From contig NZ_FOLD01000036.1 in assembly GCF_900112225.1 (NCBI RefSeq), positions 1 through 54,931 of the forward strand: a DNA stretch of 54,931 nucleotides, in the 5' to 3' direction. Of this stretch, positions 1 to 9,600 are shown piece by piece; the first letter of the stretch is position 1; the number at the start of each line of letters is the position of its first letter. Under the pieces are notes generated by a model. That model saw nothing but the letters and a program-made list of their open reading frames with translations, did not search any database and was not told the DNA's origin. The position numbers and the translations under genes were made by a program. The stretch is from Massilia yuzhufengensis (GTDB taxonomy: Bacteria > Pseudomonadota > Gammaproteobacteria > Burkholderiales > Burkholderiaceae_D).

Positions 1-220
1 CGCCGAGATGGTAGTGATGCGATGCGTGCGCATTGAAGCCAGTTTCGAGGGCGCGCAAACTCGGCGCTCCGCTGGCCTGCGCATACACCATCGCCGTCAT
101 GTGATTCCAAGGCTTGAAGTGCTTGGTATATTTGGCGGCATTGTGGCGGGCGACTGCCTGATCGAAGGCAGCGCGGGGCAGCCCCTTCATTAATTCTTGA
201 AATGTCGTTATGCTGTACAT
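1..220 (-). mobile_element. IS4-family transposase, N-terminal part (cut by window edge)
   Basis: An open frame starts at the ATG at 220 and runs off the window after 73 codons. It opens MYSITTFQELMKGLPRAAFD and continues with a block reading HFKPWNHMTAMVYAQ and GAPSLRALETGF. This is the pattern of the DUF4372 N-terminal domain of IS4-type transposases, where a helical DNA-binding region precedes the DDE domain. The catalytic domain lies outside the window, so it is unknown whether the element is intact. The 137 bases between its start and the next gene end should contain one end of the insertion sequence. A short inverted repeat (TTGCT and AGCAA, 291-305) lies there, but I cannot fix the terminal repeat from one side alone. 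Confidence 0.75.
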
Positions 221-322
221 GGTTGCAGGTTTGGTTTTTAAGTCGGCAAACCGAGGTTAACCCTCGTAAACCAATGCCTGCAACCCCTCCTTGCTAAGTC
301 AAGCAAATTATTCCGGACAGCA

Positions 323-346
323 GTGCGCGCAGGCGGGAACCCAAGT
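323..346. repeat. Partial copy of the dispersed palindromic repeat
   Basis: The stretch contains GCAGGCGGGAACCCAAGTT, the 3' half of the repeat found at 20680, 20749, 30803, 46522, 46569 and 52265. The left half of the palindrome is degraded or was replaced near the IS end. Confidence 0.5.
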
Positions 347-357
347 TCAACTCACCC

Positions 358-1980
358 TCAATCCGCCTTCTTCTCCTTCTTCACCGGCACAAACAGCAAA
401 TCCTGGAAGTCATAACTGAAGTCCGTCTCCGTTGAAATCGGCTTCATCCGCATCCGTTCGATGCTGCCGTCATGGTCGAGCGAGAACGTCACGTAGGCAT
501 CCGCATTGAAGTTGCGCTCCTTCCAGCGCACGATGAAGGTATCGTGCTGGAAGTGCTCCATCTCGCCGGTCAGGTCGGGCGTCTTGGCGAACGACAGCAC
601 CAGCTTCTTGCCATCGCGGCGGATCGCCGCCTTGCCGTACCAGGCGTCTTCATACTCGCCCTCGTACGAAGCCAGCGGCAACGACGGCTTCGAGGCCACC
701 GCGCGCGTGGCGGTTTCCTTCTTCAGGCGCGCCGCTTCCTTCTCGGTCATCTCGCGCTCGACATCGGCCACGCGGCCGATCCAGTCGGTTGGCGCCAGGC
801 CCAGGTACTGGTCCAGCAGGCGGTACTGCAGGGAGGACAGCGAGGAGCCACTTTCGGCATTGGTCAGGATCGCGATGCCCAGCTTCGATTCCGGCACCAG
901 CAGCACGCGCGAATAGAAGCCCTGCAGCGCGCCGCCGTGCATCGCCACCATCTTGCCCTGGTAGTCGCGCAGCTGGAAGCCCAGGCCGTAGGCGTAGAAG
1001 TTTGGCTTGGTGGCGGCCAGTGGGGGACGCGGCTGGCTGATCTTCATCGGGGTTTGCGGGGTCCACAGCTCGCGTGCCTGCTTCTCGCTGAACAGGCGCA
1101 CGTCCTTGCCGTCCGCGCCTTTCGCCACGCGGCCGCTGTCGAGCAGCACGTTCATCCAGCGCGCCAGGTCTTCGGCGCTGGTATTGATGCCCACCGCGCC
1201 GACCGCGTTATCGACCGGCATCGGCTTGACCGCGGCGATCTTGCCGTTGATCTTGCTGTGCGGGGCCGAGACGTTGGTGAACTTCGCGTTTTCCGCCAGG
1301 CTGGTGGTGGTGCCGGCCATGCCGACGGGCTTCAGGATCCACTCGTGCATCGTCTCGCCCCAGGTCTTGCCCGACTTGGACGCGATGATCTTGCCGGCCA
1401 CGATGTAGAGCAGGTTGTCGTAGGCGTAGCTGTTGCGGAAACTCGTGGCCGGCTTGATGTAGCGGAGGTTGTGGATGATCTCGTCGGTGGTGAATTGGGT
1501 GGTCGGCCACCACATCAGGTCACCGGCGCCCAGCCCCAGGCCGCTGCGGTGGGTCAGCAGGTCGCGCACGGTCATCTCGGCGGTGACGTAGGCGTCGTAC
1601 ATGCGGAAGTCCGGCAGGTGCTTGATCACCGGGTCGTCCCATTCCAGCTTGCCCTGGTCGACCAGCATGCCCAGCGCGGCGGCGGTAAAGGCCTTGGAGT
1701 TCGAGGCGATCTCGAAAATGGTCTGGCCGTCGACCCTGGCCGGCTCGCCCAGCTTGCGCACGCCGAAGCCCTGGGCGACGACGACCTTGCCGTCCTTGAC
1801 GATGGCGATCGCGATGCCCGGGACCTGGAACGCCTTCATCACGCGGGTGACGTCGGCGTCGAGATTGTATGCAGGCGCCTGGGCGGCGGCGGTGGTGGAC
1901 GCCGCGTCCTGCGCGAGCGCGGCGCCGGCGGTGGAAAAAGCGATCAGGATCGCGGCTGCAATGCGGTTCATGGAAAGCAC
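358..1980 (-). CDS. Secreted serine hydrolase, beta-lactamase/class C penicillin-binding family
   Basis: The 540-residue protein begins with a signal peptide ending near ALAQ (residue 24). The serine beta-lactamase fold follows: SNSK at residues 93-96 gives the nucleophile and general-base lysine, AYDN near residue 185 is the Tyr-x-Asn element, and MHGG near residue 350 replaces the KTG box. A C-terminal beta domain of about 120 residues is typical of esterase or peptidase relatives. The GTG at 1980 is preferred over the ATG at 1971, because AAGGA lies 9 bases before the GTG and too far from the ATG. That AAGGA overlaps the end of the upstream aminopeptidase gene, so the two are probably translationally coupled. 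The substrate cannot be told: D-aminopeptidase, esterase and lactamase are all possible. Confidence 0.88.
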   Translation of the reverse strand: MLSMNRIAAAILIAFSTAGAALAQDAASTTAAAQAPAYNLDADVTRVMKAFQVPGIAIAIVKDGKVVVAQGFGVRKLGEPARVDGQTIFEIASNSKAFTAAALGMLVDQGKLEWDDPVIKHLPDFRMYDAYVTAEMTVRDLLTHRSGLGLGAGDLMWWPTTQFTTDEIIHNLRYIKPATSFRNSYAYDNLLYIVAGKIIASKSGKTWGETMHEWILKPVGMAGTTTSLAENAKFTNVSAPHSKINGKIAAVKPMPVDNAVGAVGINTSAEDLARWMNVLLDSGRVAKGADGKDVRLFSEKQARELWTPQTPMKISQPRPPLAATKPNFYAYGLGFQLRDYQGKMVAMHGGALQGFYSRVLLVPESKLGIAILTNAESGSSLSSLQYRLLDQYLGLAPTDWIGRVADVEREMTEKEAARLKKETATRAVASKPSLPLASYEGEYEDAWYGKAAIRRDGKKLVLSFAKTPDLTGEMEHFQHDTFIVRWKERNFNADAYVTFSLDHDGSIERMRMKPISTETDFSYDFQDLLFVPVKKEKKAD

Positions 1981-1992
1981 GGGGTTCGATCC

Positions 1993-3846
1993 TTATTTAT
2001 TCATCTGTTTGTCGACGCTGCCCTGGGTCTCAGGGTGGTAGCGCTCGCGCGCGGCCTTGTAGATGCGCTCGGCAAAGGCGCGGTCGTCGGCCTTGGCGCG
2101 CAGCGCGCCGTAGAGCGGCACCACGAACTTCTGGCGGCCCACGCTCATCAAGAAGGTCTCCAGGTTCGGGCGCACGCCACGGTAGCCGGCATGCACCGCC
2201 GCGCGGTAGAAGCGGAAGGCCACTTCGTTGTTGCCGGTTTTCGCCAGGCCGAAGGCCTTGTCGAGTTCTTCCAGCTTTGCGGCACTGGCCTTGTTGTCGA
2301 TATCGTTCAGGAACTTCATCCACTCTTCCGCTTTCCAGCCCTTGGTATCGAGCTGCGCGGTCTTGATGTCGCCCTTGAGCCAGCGCTCGGTGGTGTCGTT
2401 CAGCTTCGTCAGGCGTGCCGAGACGGCGCGCTGGGCGCTGGCCGGGATGCCCGGGCCGTACAGCCATTCATCGAGCTCCGCGTCGCTCATGATCTTCGGG
2501 TTCTTCGCCAGCAGGTTGGCGCGCAGGTAGGCGACGAACTGCTCGGTGGTCACGCTCTGGAAGGCACGCTGGTCGAACCAGCCGCGCAGGAAGGGGTCGA
2601 ACGCGGCGCGGCCGGCGCGCTGCTCGAGGGTGCGCAGGAACCAGGCGCCCTTCGGGTAGGCCAGGCCTTCATCGGTGTAGTGCTCGCTGGAGGTGTCCGG
2701 ATCGCGCGTGAGCAGCGCCTGCTTGGCCTTGGGCAGGTCCTTGAGCGAGGCCAGCGCTTCTTCCTGCTCCAGCTGCAGGTTCATGGTGGCCACTTCTTCG
2801 CCATACATCTTCTCGAGGATGCGGGTGGTCACGTAGGTAGTAAAGCCTTCGTTGAGCCACCAGTGCTTCCACGAGGCGTTGGTCACCAGGTTGCCCGACC
2901 AGCTGTGCGCCAGCTCGTGGGCGATCAGGTCGACCAGGCTGCGGTCGCCCGCGATCATGGTGGGCGTCAGGAAGGTCAGGCGCGGGTTTTCCATGCCGCC
3001 GATCGGGAAGGACGGCGGCAGCACCAGCATGTCGTAGCGTCCCCAGCGATAGGGGCCGTACAGCGATTCGGCGGCGGCCACCATCTTCTCGGTGTCGGCC
3101 AGTTCGTACTCGGCCGCCTTGATGCGCTGCGGCTCGGCGTAGACGCCGGTGCGCCCGCCCAGGGTGCGCGCTTCCAGCTCGCCGATGCCGATCGCCAGCA
3201 GGTAGGACGGAATCGGCTGCGGCATGGTGAACTTCCAGCCGCCCTTGCCGGTAGCCTTGGGGTCGTTATCGGCGCTCATCACCACGCGCAGGCCTTGCGG
3301 CGCTTCGATGCGGGCGGTGTAGGTGAAGCGCACCGCCGGCGTGTCCTGGATCGGCACGAAGGACCGCGCATTGATCGGCTGCGACTGGCTGAACATGAAC
3401 GGGTGCTTGCCCGACATGGTCTGCTTCGGCGTGAGCCACTGCAGGGCGGGGGCGGTCGGCGCGGTATGGTAGTGGATGCGCACCTTGCCCGGCTGGCCGG
3501 GCAGCGCCACGTGCAGCGCCTGGCCCTTTTCCTTGTCCAGCTTGTCGAGCGTGTACTTCACCGGCTTCCACGCGCCCGCCGCATCCTGGGCCTCGATCTT
3601 CGAGATGGTGAGTTCGCGGGTGTCGAGGTCCAGCGTGGTGGCCGACTTGTCGAGCCAGTTCAGCGTCAGGTCGGCATGGCCTGACAGGGTCTTGCGCGTG
3701 AAGTCGGCCTTCAGGTCCAGGTGCAGGGCGGTGGTCCTGACCTGGTCATACCTGGCATAGCTGAGGGGATCGAGTGCGAACGCGTAGGCGCTCCACTGGG
3801 TGACAAAGGCGCAGGCCGCGGCGCGCAGCAGGGTGCTTTTCTTCAT
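1993..3846 (-). CDS. Secreted M1-family aminopeptidase, leukotriene A4 hydrolase-like
   Basis: The 617-residue zinc metallopeptidase starts at the ATG at 3846, which opens a clear signal peptide (MKKSTLLRAAACAF to YAFA). A TTG nine codons upstream would bury it. An N-terminal beta-sandwich is followed by the exopeptidase motif GGMEN, then by HELAHSWSGN with the downstream glutamate in LNEGFTTY, which together make the HExxH-18-E zinc site. The C-terminal 150 residues are helical and match the leukotriene A4 hydrolase C-terminal domain. The likely role is removing N-terminal residues from peptides in the periplasm. It is first in a two-gene operon with the serine hydrolase, 12 bases downstream. 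Confidence 0.93.
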   Translation of the reverse strand: MKKSTLLRAAACAFVTQWSAYAFALDPLSYARYDQVRTTALHLDLKADFTRKTLSGHADLTLNWLDKSATTLDLDTRELTISKIEAQDAAGAWKPVKYTLDKLDKEKGQALHVALPGQPGKVRIHYHTAPTAPALQWLTPKQTMSGKHPFMFSQSQPINARSFVPIQDTPAVRFTYTARIEAPQGLRVVMSADNDPKATGKGGWKFTMPQPIPSYLLAIGIGELEARTLGGRTGVYAEPQRIKAAEYELADTEKMVAAAESLYGPYRWGRYDMLVLPPSFPIGGMENPRLTFLTPTMIAGDRSLVDLIAHELAHSWSGNLVTNASWKHWWLNEGFTTYVTTRILEKMYGEEVATMNLQLEQEEALASLKDLPKAKQALLTRDPDTSSEHYTDEGLAYPKGAWFLRTLEQRAGRAAFDPFLRGWFDQRAFQSVTTEQFVAYLRANLLAKNPKIMSDAELDEWLYGPGIPASAQRAVSARLTKLNDTTERWLKGDIKTAQLDTKGWKAEEWMKFLNDIDNKASAAKLEELDKAFGLAKTGNNEVAFRFYRAAVHAGYRGVRPNLETFLMSVGRQKFVVPLYGALRAKADDRAFAERIYKAARERYHPETQGSVDKQMNK

Positions 3847-3997
3847 GGTCTCTCGCAGGATGGTAGCTCGCAAACATCGCAGCCCCGTATAGGGGCTGGG
3901 GGCGCGAGAAGAATAGCATCTTCACCTGCGGGGGGAAAGCACGCGAAATTGTATTGACGGCCGGCGTCGCAGCTGCACCGGCAGCGTTTGAACGCGC

Positions 3998-4014
3998 GGC
4001 CGGCGAAGCCGGCC
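3998..4014 (-). terminator. GC-rich hairpin after the PHP hydrolase gene
   Basis: GGCCGGC and GCCGGCC form a perfect 7-bp stem around a 3-base loop just past the stop of the gene ending at 4018. No T-run follows, so this may be a stabilising hairpin instead of a true intrinsic terminator. Confidence 0.35.
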
Positions 4015-4017
4015 ACC

Positions 4018-5646
4018 CTACTCCTGCGTGACCCACACCGGCGCCGACCACAGCACGTTGCCGTCGTCCTGCGTCACCCTGGCGTAGTAGAAGTGCTGGC
4101 CGCGCGAAGGCGTGATGGTCGCCGTCGCATTCGGCAACAACTCGGTCACCGCTCCGTTGCGCAGCGGGACGCCTTCCATGATCGCCATCGCCGCGACCTT
4201 CTTCCCGGAGGTCGAGGCGAAGTTCACCTTGAGCGTGAGCGGGCCGCGGTTGGTGAAGCGCTCGCCCATCAGTTTTCCATTCGCGGTAAAGACCAGCTGC
4301 GAGGTCTTGTCCATGGTGGCGAACACGCGCCGCGCCTTGAGCGCGTCGATGAAGCTGTCGCGCGTAAGCGGCGTCCCGGCGGGCAGCAGCACGCCGGTGC
4401 GGTTGGTGTAGGAGGCGCCCCAGTTGGCACAGTGGTTGTCCTGGTTGGTACTGAAGGCCACGTGGTAGCCGGCTTCCAGCAGGCGGTTGCAGGTCTGCTC
4501 GAAGTTGCTGCGCCGGGTTTCCGTTTCGGTATCGTTGGTGGAGAAGGCGGTGCTGTTCATCACCTCGCACAGCGCCATCGCCGCGTCGCCGTCGGGCGTG
4601 TAGCCAAGCGCCATGCCATCGACCTTGAACTGGCCGTCGCGCGCGGGATGGTTGAACTGCCCCACCCAGCCGCGCTGGCGCATCAGGGTGTAGAGCGCGG
4701 CGTAGTCGTTGCGCGGCGTGGCGGTGTCGGCCATCAGCTCGCCCCTGGCATTGGTCTCCCAGCCCAGCAGCTCGTCGCTGTTGAAGATATTGATGTGGCC
4801 GCCGTTGTTGATGACGCCCCACTCCATCCCGTACAGCGCCAGGAAGCCGGGCTTGGTGGCGGTGAACGCCGCCGCGCTGGCCAGTCCGGACTGGTACAGC
4901 GCCTTTGCCGCCGCCGCGTCGGCGCTTGGGGCGGTGCCGTCCGAGCCGTCGTACATGTGGTTGTGTTCCGAGACGGCGAGCACGTCGAGCCCGCGCCCGC
5001 GCGCATAGGCGAACGCCGCTTCGGGGCCGAACCTGGCCTTGAGCGGGTCTTGCGCGCCCTTGCACTCGCCGAGCGCGGCGCCGCCATCGCTGTGGTTGCT
5101 CTGGCTGTGCAGGTTGGCGAGATAGACCGTGTAGGGAAGCGATGCAAGCGCCGGCGCCATGGCGGCGCCGCTGTCGCCCCGGCGCACGCCCTGCAGCGGG
5201 GCGAAGCGCGGCATTGTTGGCGCCGGCCGGGCGCCCACCAGGATCTGCCAGTCCTGCTCGACCGGCGCTTCATGGTCGCCGCGCAGGCCGGCGCGCAGGC
5301 GCACCTGGTACAGGCCGGCCGGGGCCCGGGCCGCCTTGATGCGGCCGTCCCAACTAACCTGCACCGGTACCGGTTCGCCGGAAAACGCATGGCTGCCGCG
5401 CCAGCGCTGGACCACGCGCCCTTGCGGATTCACCAGTTCCAGCTGCCAGTCCACGGTACCGGGCTGCTCCAGGCCGGGATAGTGGAAGCTCAGGCTGAAG
5501 GTCCGGCGCGCATCGGCCTTGGCCTGGAAAGGCGCATGCAGGGTCGCTTCGAATTCCTTGTGCTCGGCTGGCGCCGCGACCACGTTGCTGCAGCACAGGG
5601 CCAGCAGCAGCGCACGGAGGGAGGGGGGCAGAATTGTGGTTTTCAT
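4018..5646 (-). CDS. Exported CehA/McbA-type metallohydrolase with PHP domain
   Basis: The 542-residue protein has a signal peptide (MKTTILPPSLRALLLALCC, cleavage near VVAA). A beta-sandwich of about 150 residues comes next, then a PHP phosphoesterase-like domain with its metal ligands visible: LHSQSNHSDGG, VSEHNHMYDG, FNHPARDG and FSTNQDNH. A final beta domain closes the protein. This layout is that of CehA/McbA metallohydrolases, a family that includes carbaryl hydrolases but whose members mostly have unknown substrates. The gene stands alone. Its upstream region carries a strong palindrome at 5699-5722 that may be its operator. The family is sure, the substrate is not. Confidence 0.85.
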   Translation of the reverse strand: MKTTILPPSLRALLLALCCSNVVAAPAEHKEFEATLHAPFQAKADARRTFSLSFHYPGLEQPGTVDWQLELVNPQGRVVQRWRGSHAFSGEPVPVQVSWDGRIKAARAPAGLYQVRLRAGLRGDHEAPVEQDWQILVGARPAPTMPRFAPLQGVRRGDSGAAMAPALASLPYTVYLANLHSQSNHSDGGAALGECKGAQDPLKARFGPEAAFAYARGRGLDVLAVSEHNHMYDGSDGTAPSADAAAAKALYQSGLASAAAFTATKPGFLALYGMEWGVINNGGHINIFNSDELLGWETNARGELMADTATPRNDYAALYTLMRQRGWVGQFNHPARDGQFKVDGMALGYTPDGDAAMALCEVMNSTAFSTNDTETETRRSNFEQTCNRLLEAGYHVAFSTNQDNHCANWGASYTNRTGVLLPAGTPLTRDSFIDALKARRVFATMDKTSQLVFTANGKLMGERFTNRGPLTLKVNFASTSGKKVAAMAIMEGVPLRNGAVTELLPNATATITPSRGQHFYYARVTQDDGNVLWSAPVWVTQE

Positions 5647-5698
5647 AATGCAATTTTTGCAATTGCACTGAAATTCATCTTGCGCCGATCCGACTCGG

Positions 5699-5722
5699 CT
5701 GTTGTAAATTTATCTACAACAG
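5699..5722. promoter_or_regulatory. Perfect 8-bp-arm palindrome, possible operator
   Basis: CTGTTGTA and TACAACAG are exact inverted repeats separated by AATTTATC, in the AT-rich gap 53 bases upstream of the PHP hydrolase start. A smaller perfect palindrome, TGCAATTGCA, sits at 5658-5667, close to the ribosome binding region. The size and position suit a dimeric repressor site. No regulator gene adjoins it. Confidence 0.5.
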
Positions 5723-5763
5723 TTGAGCCAATTCAAGTGGGCCGCGGAGTCCCCTGAATGGCC

Positions 5764-6630
5764 CTAGAAATGGACGTCCGCCCGCAGCATCGGCGTGCTG
5801 GCGCGCTGCCCCGCCCCGCCGGTGCTCGCGCGCGAATTCCCGAACTTGTTGTTCCAGAACTGGTAGCCGACACCGACCCGTATCTTCTTTTTCGCGTAGC
5901 CGAGGCGCGGGCCAATATCGAACATGAGCGCCATGTCGAGGTTGGTCTCGGCGCTGGTCGGGGCGCCGGTTTCGTCGAGGCCCTTGGCGGCGATGACGTT
6001 CAGGTAGCCTTCGAAGGACCATCCTTCGGCCACCGGGATGCCCCAGCTGGCGCCGAACATCGGGTGCGTGTCGTAGGCATGGCGTCCCCGCACGTTCGAG
6101 ATCGGCGCGAAGGCGCCGCTTGGCGCGTTACTCTCGCGCAGCCACAGGATGCTGGTGCTCAGGAAGCCCGGCACGTCCCACATCAGGGTCGGCCCCAGCA
6201 CCAGCATGCGCTTGCGCGAGTTGTAGCCGACGTCGTCCTTGTGGTTGATGTCGAAGCCGGCCGTGAGGCCCACACCCTTCACCTTGCCGTAGCGGATCTC
6301 GGACCCGCGCAGCGCGCCGAGGTCGAGCGTGTGCCGGTACAGCAGGTAGGCTTCGCGCGCGCCGCTGCTGCTGCCGAGCGAGCGAGCGTCGCTGCGGTCG
6401 GACTTGAGCAGGTCGAGGTTGAGGTAGTTGCTGCCGTACCGGTAGCCGCTGGCGTGCGTGAAGGCCAGCACGTGCTTCTTGATGTGGCTCGGGTTGAAAG
6501 GTTCGGCGAAGCGGGTGCCGTAGCGGTAGCCCAGCGCGTTGTCGCTCCAGTCCATGGCGCTCGCCGGCGCGGCGCAGCACAGCGCGGCGGCGCACGCCGC
6601 GATGCCGCGTCCTCCAACAGTCTTGTTCAT
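5764..6630 (-). CDS. Tsx-like outer membrane protein
   Basis: The 288-residue protein has a signal peptide ending near APASA. The mature part opens DWSDNALGYRYGTRFAEPFN and later carries HASGYRYGSNYLNLDLL, GLTAGFDINHKDDVGYNS and the closing MLRADVHF, ending in phenylalanine as beta-barrels do. These are the landmarks of the nucleoside-specific channel/outer envelope protein family (Channel_Tsx). Its ATG overlaps the TGA of the giant glucan-synthase-like gene in an ATGA arrangement, so the two are translationally coupled. That coupling suggests the barrel serves the same process, perhaps passage of a glycan or small solute, but this is inference. The family is usually about 250-300 residues, so the length is normal. 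Confidence 0.87.
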   Translation of the reverse strand: MNKTVGGRGIAACAAALCCAAPASAMDWSDNALGYRYGTRFAEPFNPSHIKKHVLAFTHASGYRYGSNYLNLDLLKSDRSDARSLGSSSGAREAYLLYRHTLDLGALRGSEIRYGKVKGVGLTAGFDINHKDDVGYNSRKRMLVLGPTLMWDVPGFLSTSILWLRESNAPSGAFAPISNVRGRHAYDTHPMFGASWGIPVAEGWSFEGYLNVIAAKGLDETGAPTSAETNLDMALMFDIGPRLGYAKKKIRVGVGYQFWNNKFGNSRASTGGAGQRASTPMLRADVHF

Positions 6631-9600
6631 GCCCCTGGTTCCTTGCCGTGCTGCCCGGTGAGTGCATCTCCCGGCTTGCGTTCCACGTACACGTCCACCT
6701 TGTGTTCGCGCCCATCGTCGACCAGCTCGATGGTGTTGGCCTGCTGCGTCTGCCCGTCGAGCACCAGCAGCTCGCCCACCGTCGCACGGCGCACCGTGAC
6801 ATGGTAGTCGGTGCGCCCGGCGCGGTAGCGCAGGCGCAGGCTTTCCCAGCCCTCGGGCAGCAGCGGCGCCAGCGCCAGGCGGTCGACCGCGCGGCCGATG
6901 CCGAGCAGGCCATCGGTCAGCAGCATGCAGGACCAGCCGGCGGCCTCCCCCGCGCCACCAGCATCCATGATGACGCAAGGGGCACCGTCGGAGCGCACGG
7001 CAGCCGCGGCCAGTTCCCAGGCGCGCGTACCGGCGCCTTCGCCGGCCAGGGCCAGCGCACTCCACGCCAGCGTGCGCGCGTCCCCGGAAGCCGCGGCATC
7101 GACGCTGCCGAGCGCCGTCACGACGCGCCCAGGCTCGGCGCCTGCCAGCGCGGCCCAGGCCTGGGTGGCGGCGTCGCCGTAGGTGGCGCCATCCCAGCCG
7201 TGTTCCGCAGCCTGCGCCTTGAGCGCCAGCGCGGCGCCGCGGCAGGTGGTGGCGAAGCCGAAATCGGCGCGGCGGTCGGCCACTTCGGCAAAGCGCTGCA
7301 GCACCGTGGCGAGCCGGAAGGCCAGCCCCACGCTTTCGGGTCGCAGGTCCATGTCCGGGTCGTCTTCGTGCATGCGCGCGTCCACCAGCGGCAAGCCGCG
7401 GGCGCCGAAGCGCAGGCAGCCGCGCAGGCCGTGCACGCAGTACTGGTACAGGTCGTCGCGCGCCAGGCGCGTGCCGCTGGTCGGGTCGCCGCCGGCCACT
7501 TCGCGCAGCACGCCATAGTCGCCGGTCACGCTGACGTAGCGGTGCAGCGCATAGGGCAGCCACAGGAAATCCTCGACCAGCGCGGCGGTGCTGCCGATGT
7601 CGTCGCGCGCCGCCCGCAGGAGCGCCGCGCGCAAGGTGGCGGGGCCGCCGTGCACCGCGGCCATCGCGCCTTGCAGCTGCGCAGCCGGGGCGCCGCCCAT
7701 GGCGCAGGACAGCGCAGCATAGGGCAGCCAGCCGTTGGCAGCGAGGTCGAAGGCCGGGTCGGGTGTGGCCACCTGTACGCTGCCGAGCAATTCGTCCCAG
7801 TAGGCGTGCACCTGGCGCAGCGCCAGCGCCGCCCCCTTGGCGCCGCCGTGCTGCTGCACGATGCGGCTGGCGGCCAGGCTGTCCGGCCCGGCCGCGCCGA
7901 GCAGGAACACCAGTTCCACCTGTTCGCCCGGCTGCAGTGCGAGCTTCGTTTGCAGGGCGGCGCAAGGGTCGAGCATGGCGCCGAGCGCGCCGCCCAGGCT
8001 GCTGCGTTCCAGCGCGGCCGGCTTCGCCAGGCTGCGGTGGCGCCCGACGAATTCGCGCCGGTCGGACGTGTGGGCCACCTGCGCGGCATCGAGGTGGAAG
8101 AAGCCGACCTTGTCGCCGAAGCCGGTGCCGAAGGCGTTGCGCGCAACGAGCGCGCCGCTGGCGACGTCGATGCCGGTCACCACCTGCAGCCCGGGCGCGG
8201 CGCCGGCTTCGTCGAGCCACCATTGCACAAAGCCGGTCACGGCCAGGCGGCGCGCCGCGCTGGAGAGGTTGCGCAGCTTGAGTACCGCATATTTGAGCGG
8301 GGCAGCGGGCGCCACGAAGCTGCGCAGTTCGGAGCCGATGCCATGCGCCGTATGCTCGAACAGCGTGTAGCCGAAGCCGTGGCGGGTCACGTAAGGCTCG
8401 CCCGAGGGCATCGGCCACGGCGTCGGCGACCAGGCCGCGCCGCTGTCCTCGTCGCGCAGGTAGAAGGCTTCGCCCTGCCCTGCCGTTACATGCAGTTCGC
8501 GCCGGCCGCACCAGGTGGAACCGGGTCCGGTTGCCGGCAGCACGGCGCCGAAGCCGCCGTTGGCCAGGGCGTTCTCGCACGGGGTCGGGAGCGCCTCGGG
8601 ATTGTGGATCACGGCTTCGCGGCCGTTCGCCGAGTAGCCGCCGAAGCCGGTCTCGAACTGCAGCGCTTCGTCCGGCGCGGCCGGCGCATCGGCGGTCCAC
8701 GGCGCCGGCTCGGCGTCCGGTACGAACGGCGGCGGCAGCGCAGGCATGGGCGGCGCCGCGCGCCGCAACTGGTCGGCCAGCGCGCCGCGCTCTTCCAGCA
8801 GCAGCACCTGCGCCGCCGACAGCAGCAGGATGCGGTCTTCGTGCGGCACGTCTTCCAGCAGGTGAACGCGGCTGGCGCCCAGACTGGTGACCTGCGCGCG
8901 GATCTCGCGGCTCTCGCACAGCACCAGCAGGTCGGCCTCGAGGCCGCGCGCACGCCAATAGGTGTGCGCACCCAGTGCTTCGCGCACCAGGACGCTGTCG
9001 GGGCCGGGCTGCAGCACCACCAGCGGGCGGCTGCCGTCTACCCCATAGGCGAGCAGGGCGCCGCGGCCGCGCACGTTGCGCTCGATGATCCCGGCCTCCG
9101 CCCGCATGCCCGGCACCGGATCGAGCAGGCAGCCGGCCAGGCGGTTGTAGAGCTGGGCCTGCGCTTCGCTCACGCCAAGCGCCCGCAGGAAGGCCTGGCC
9201 ATGGGTCCATGCCGCCTCCACGGCCTGCGCCACGACCCCGGCGTCGGCATGGCGCGCCGCCACTTCGCGCGCCGCGGCCGGTGTGGCGGCCGCGCCCAGC
9301 ACCAGGTCGACGGTGATTTCCTGGAACGGGGCCAGGCTGATGCTACGGCGGATCGCCAGCATCGGGACCTGCGGCCCAGGCTCCAGCGGCGGCAGCACGG
9401 CGGTGGGATCGGTGCAGCTGCTGCTGAAGGCGGGCGCGCCGGCCTCGCCGCGCACCGCCATCTGGTGCAGCACCGTCGGCGCGCCCGACCCGAACGAGCA
9501 CAGGATGGCCTGCGACGCCTCGTCGATGCGCACCGGCGGGCTGTGCGCGTCCCACGCGCCGCTCGGCGGCGGCGCCAGGACGGCATGGCTGGTCAGTTCG

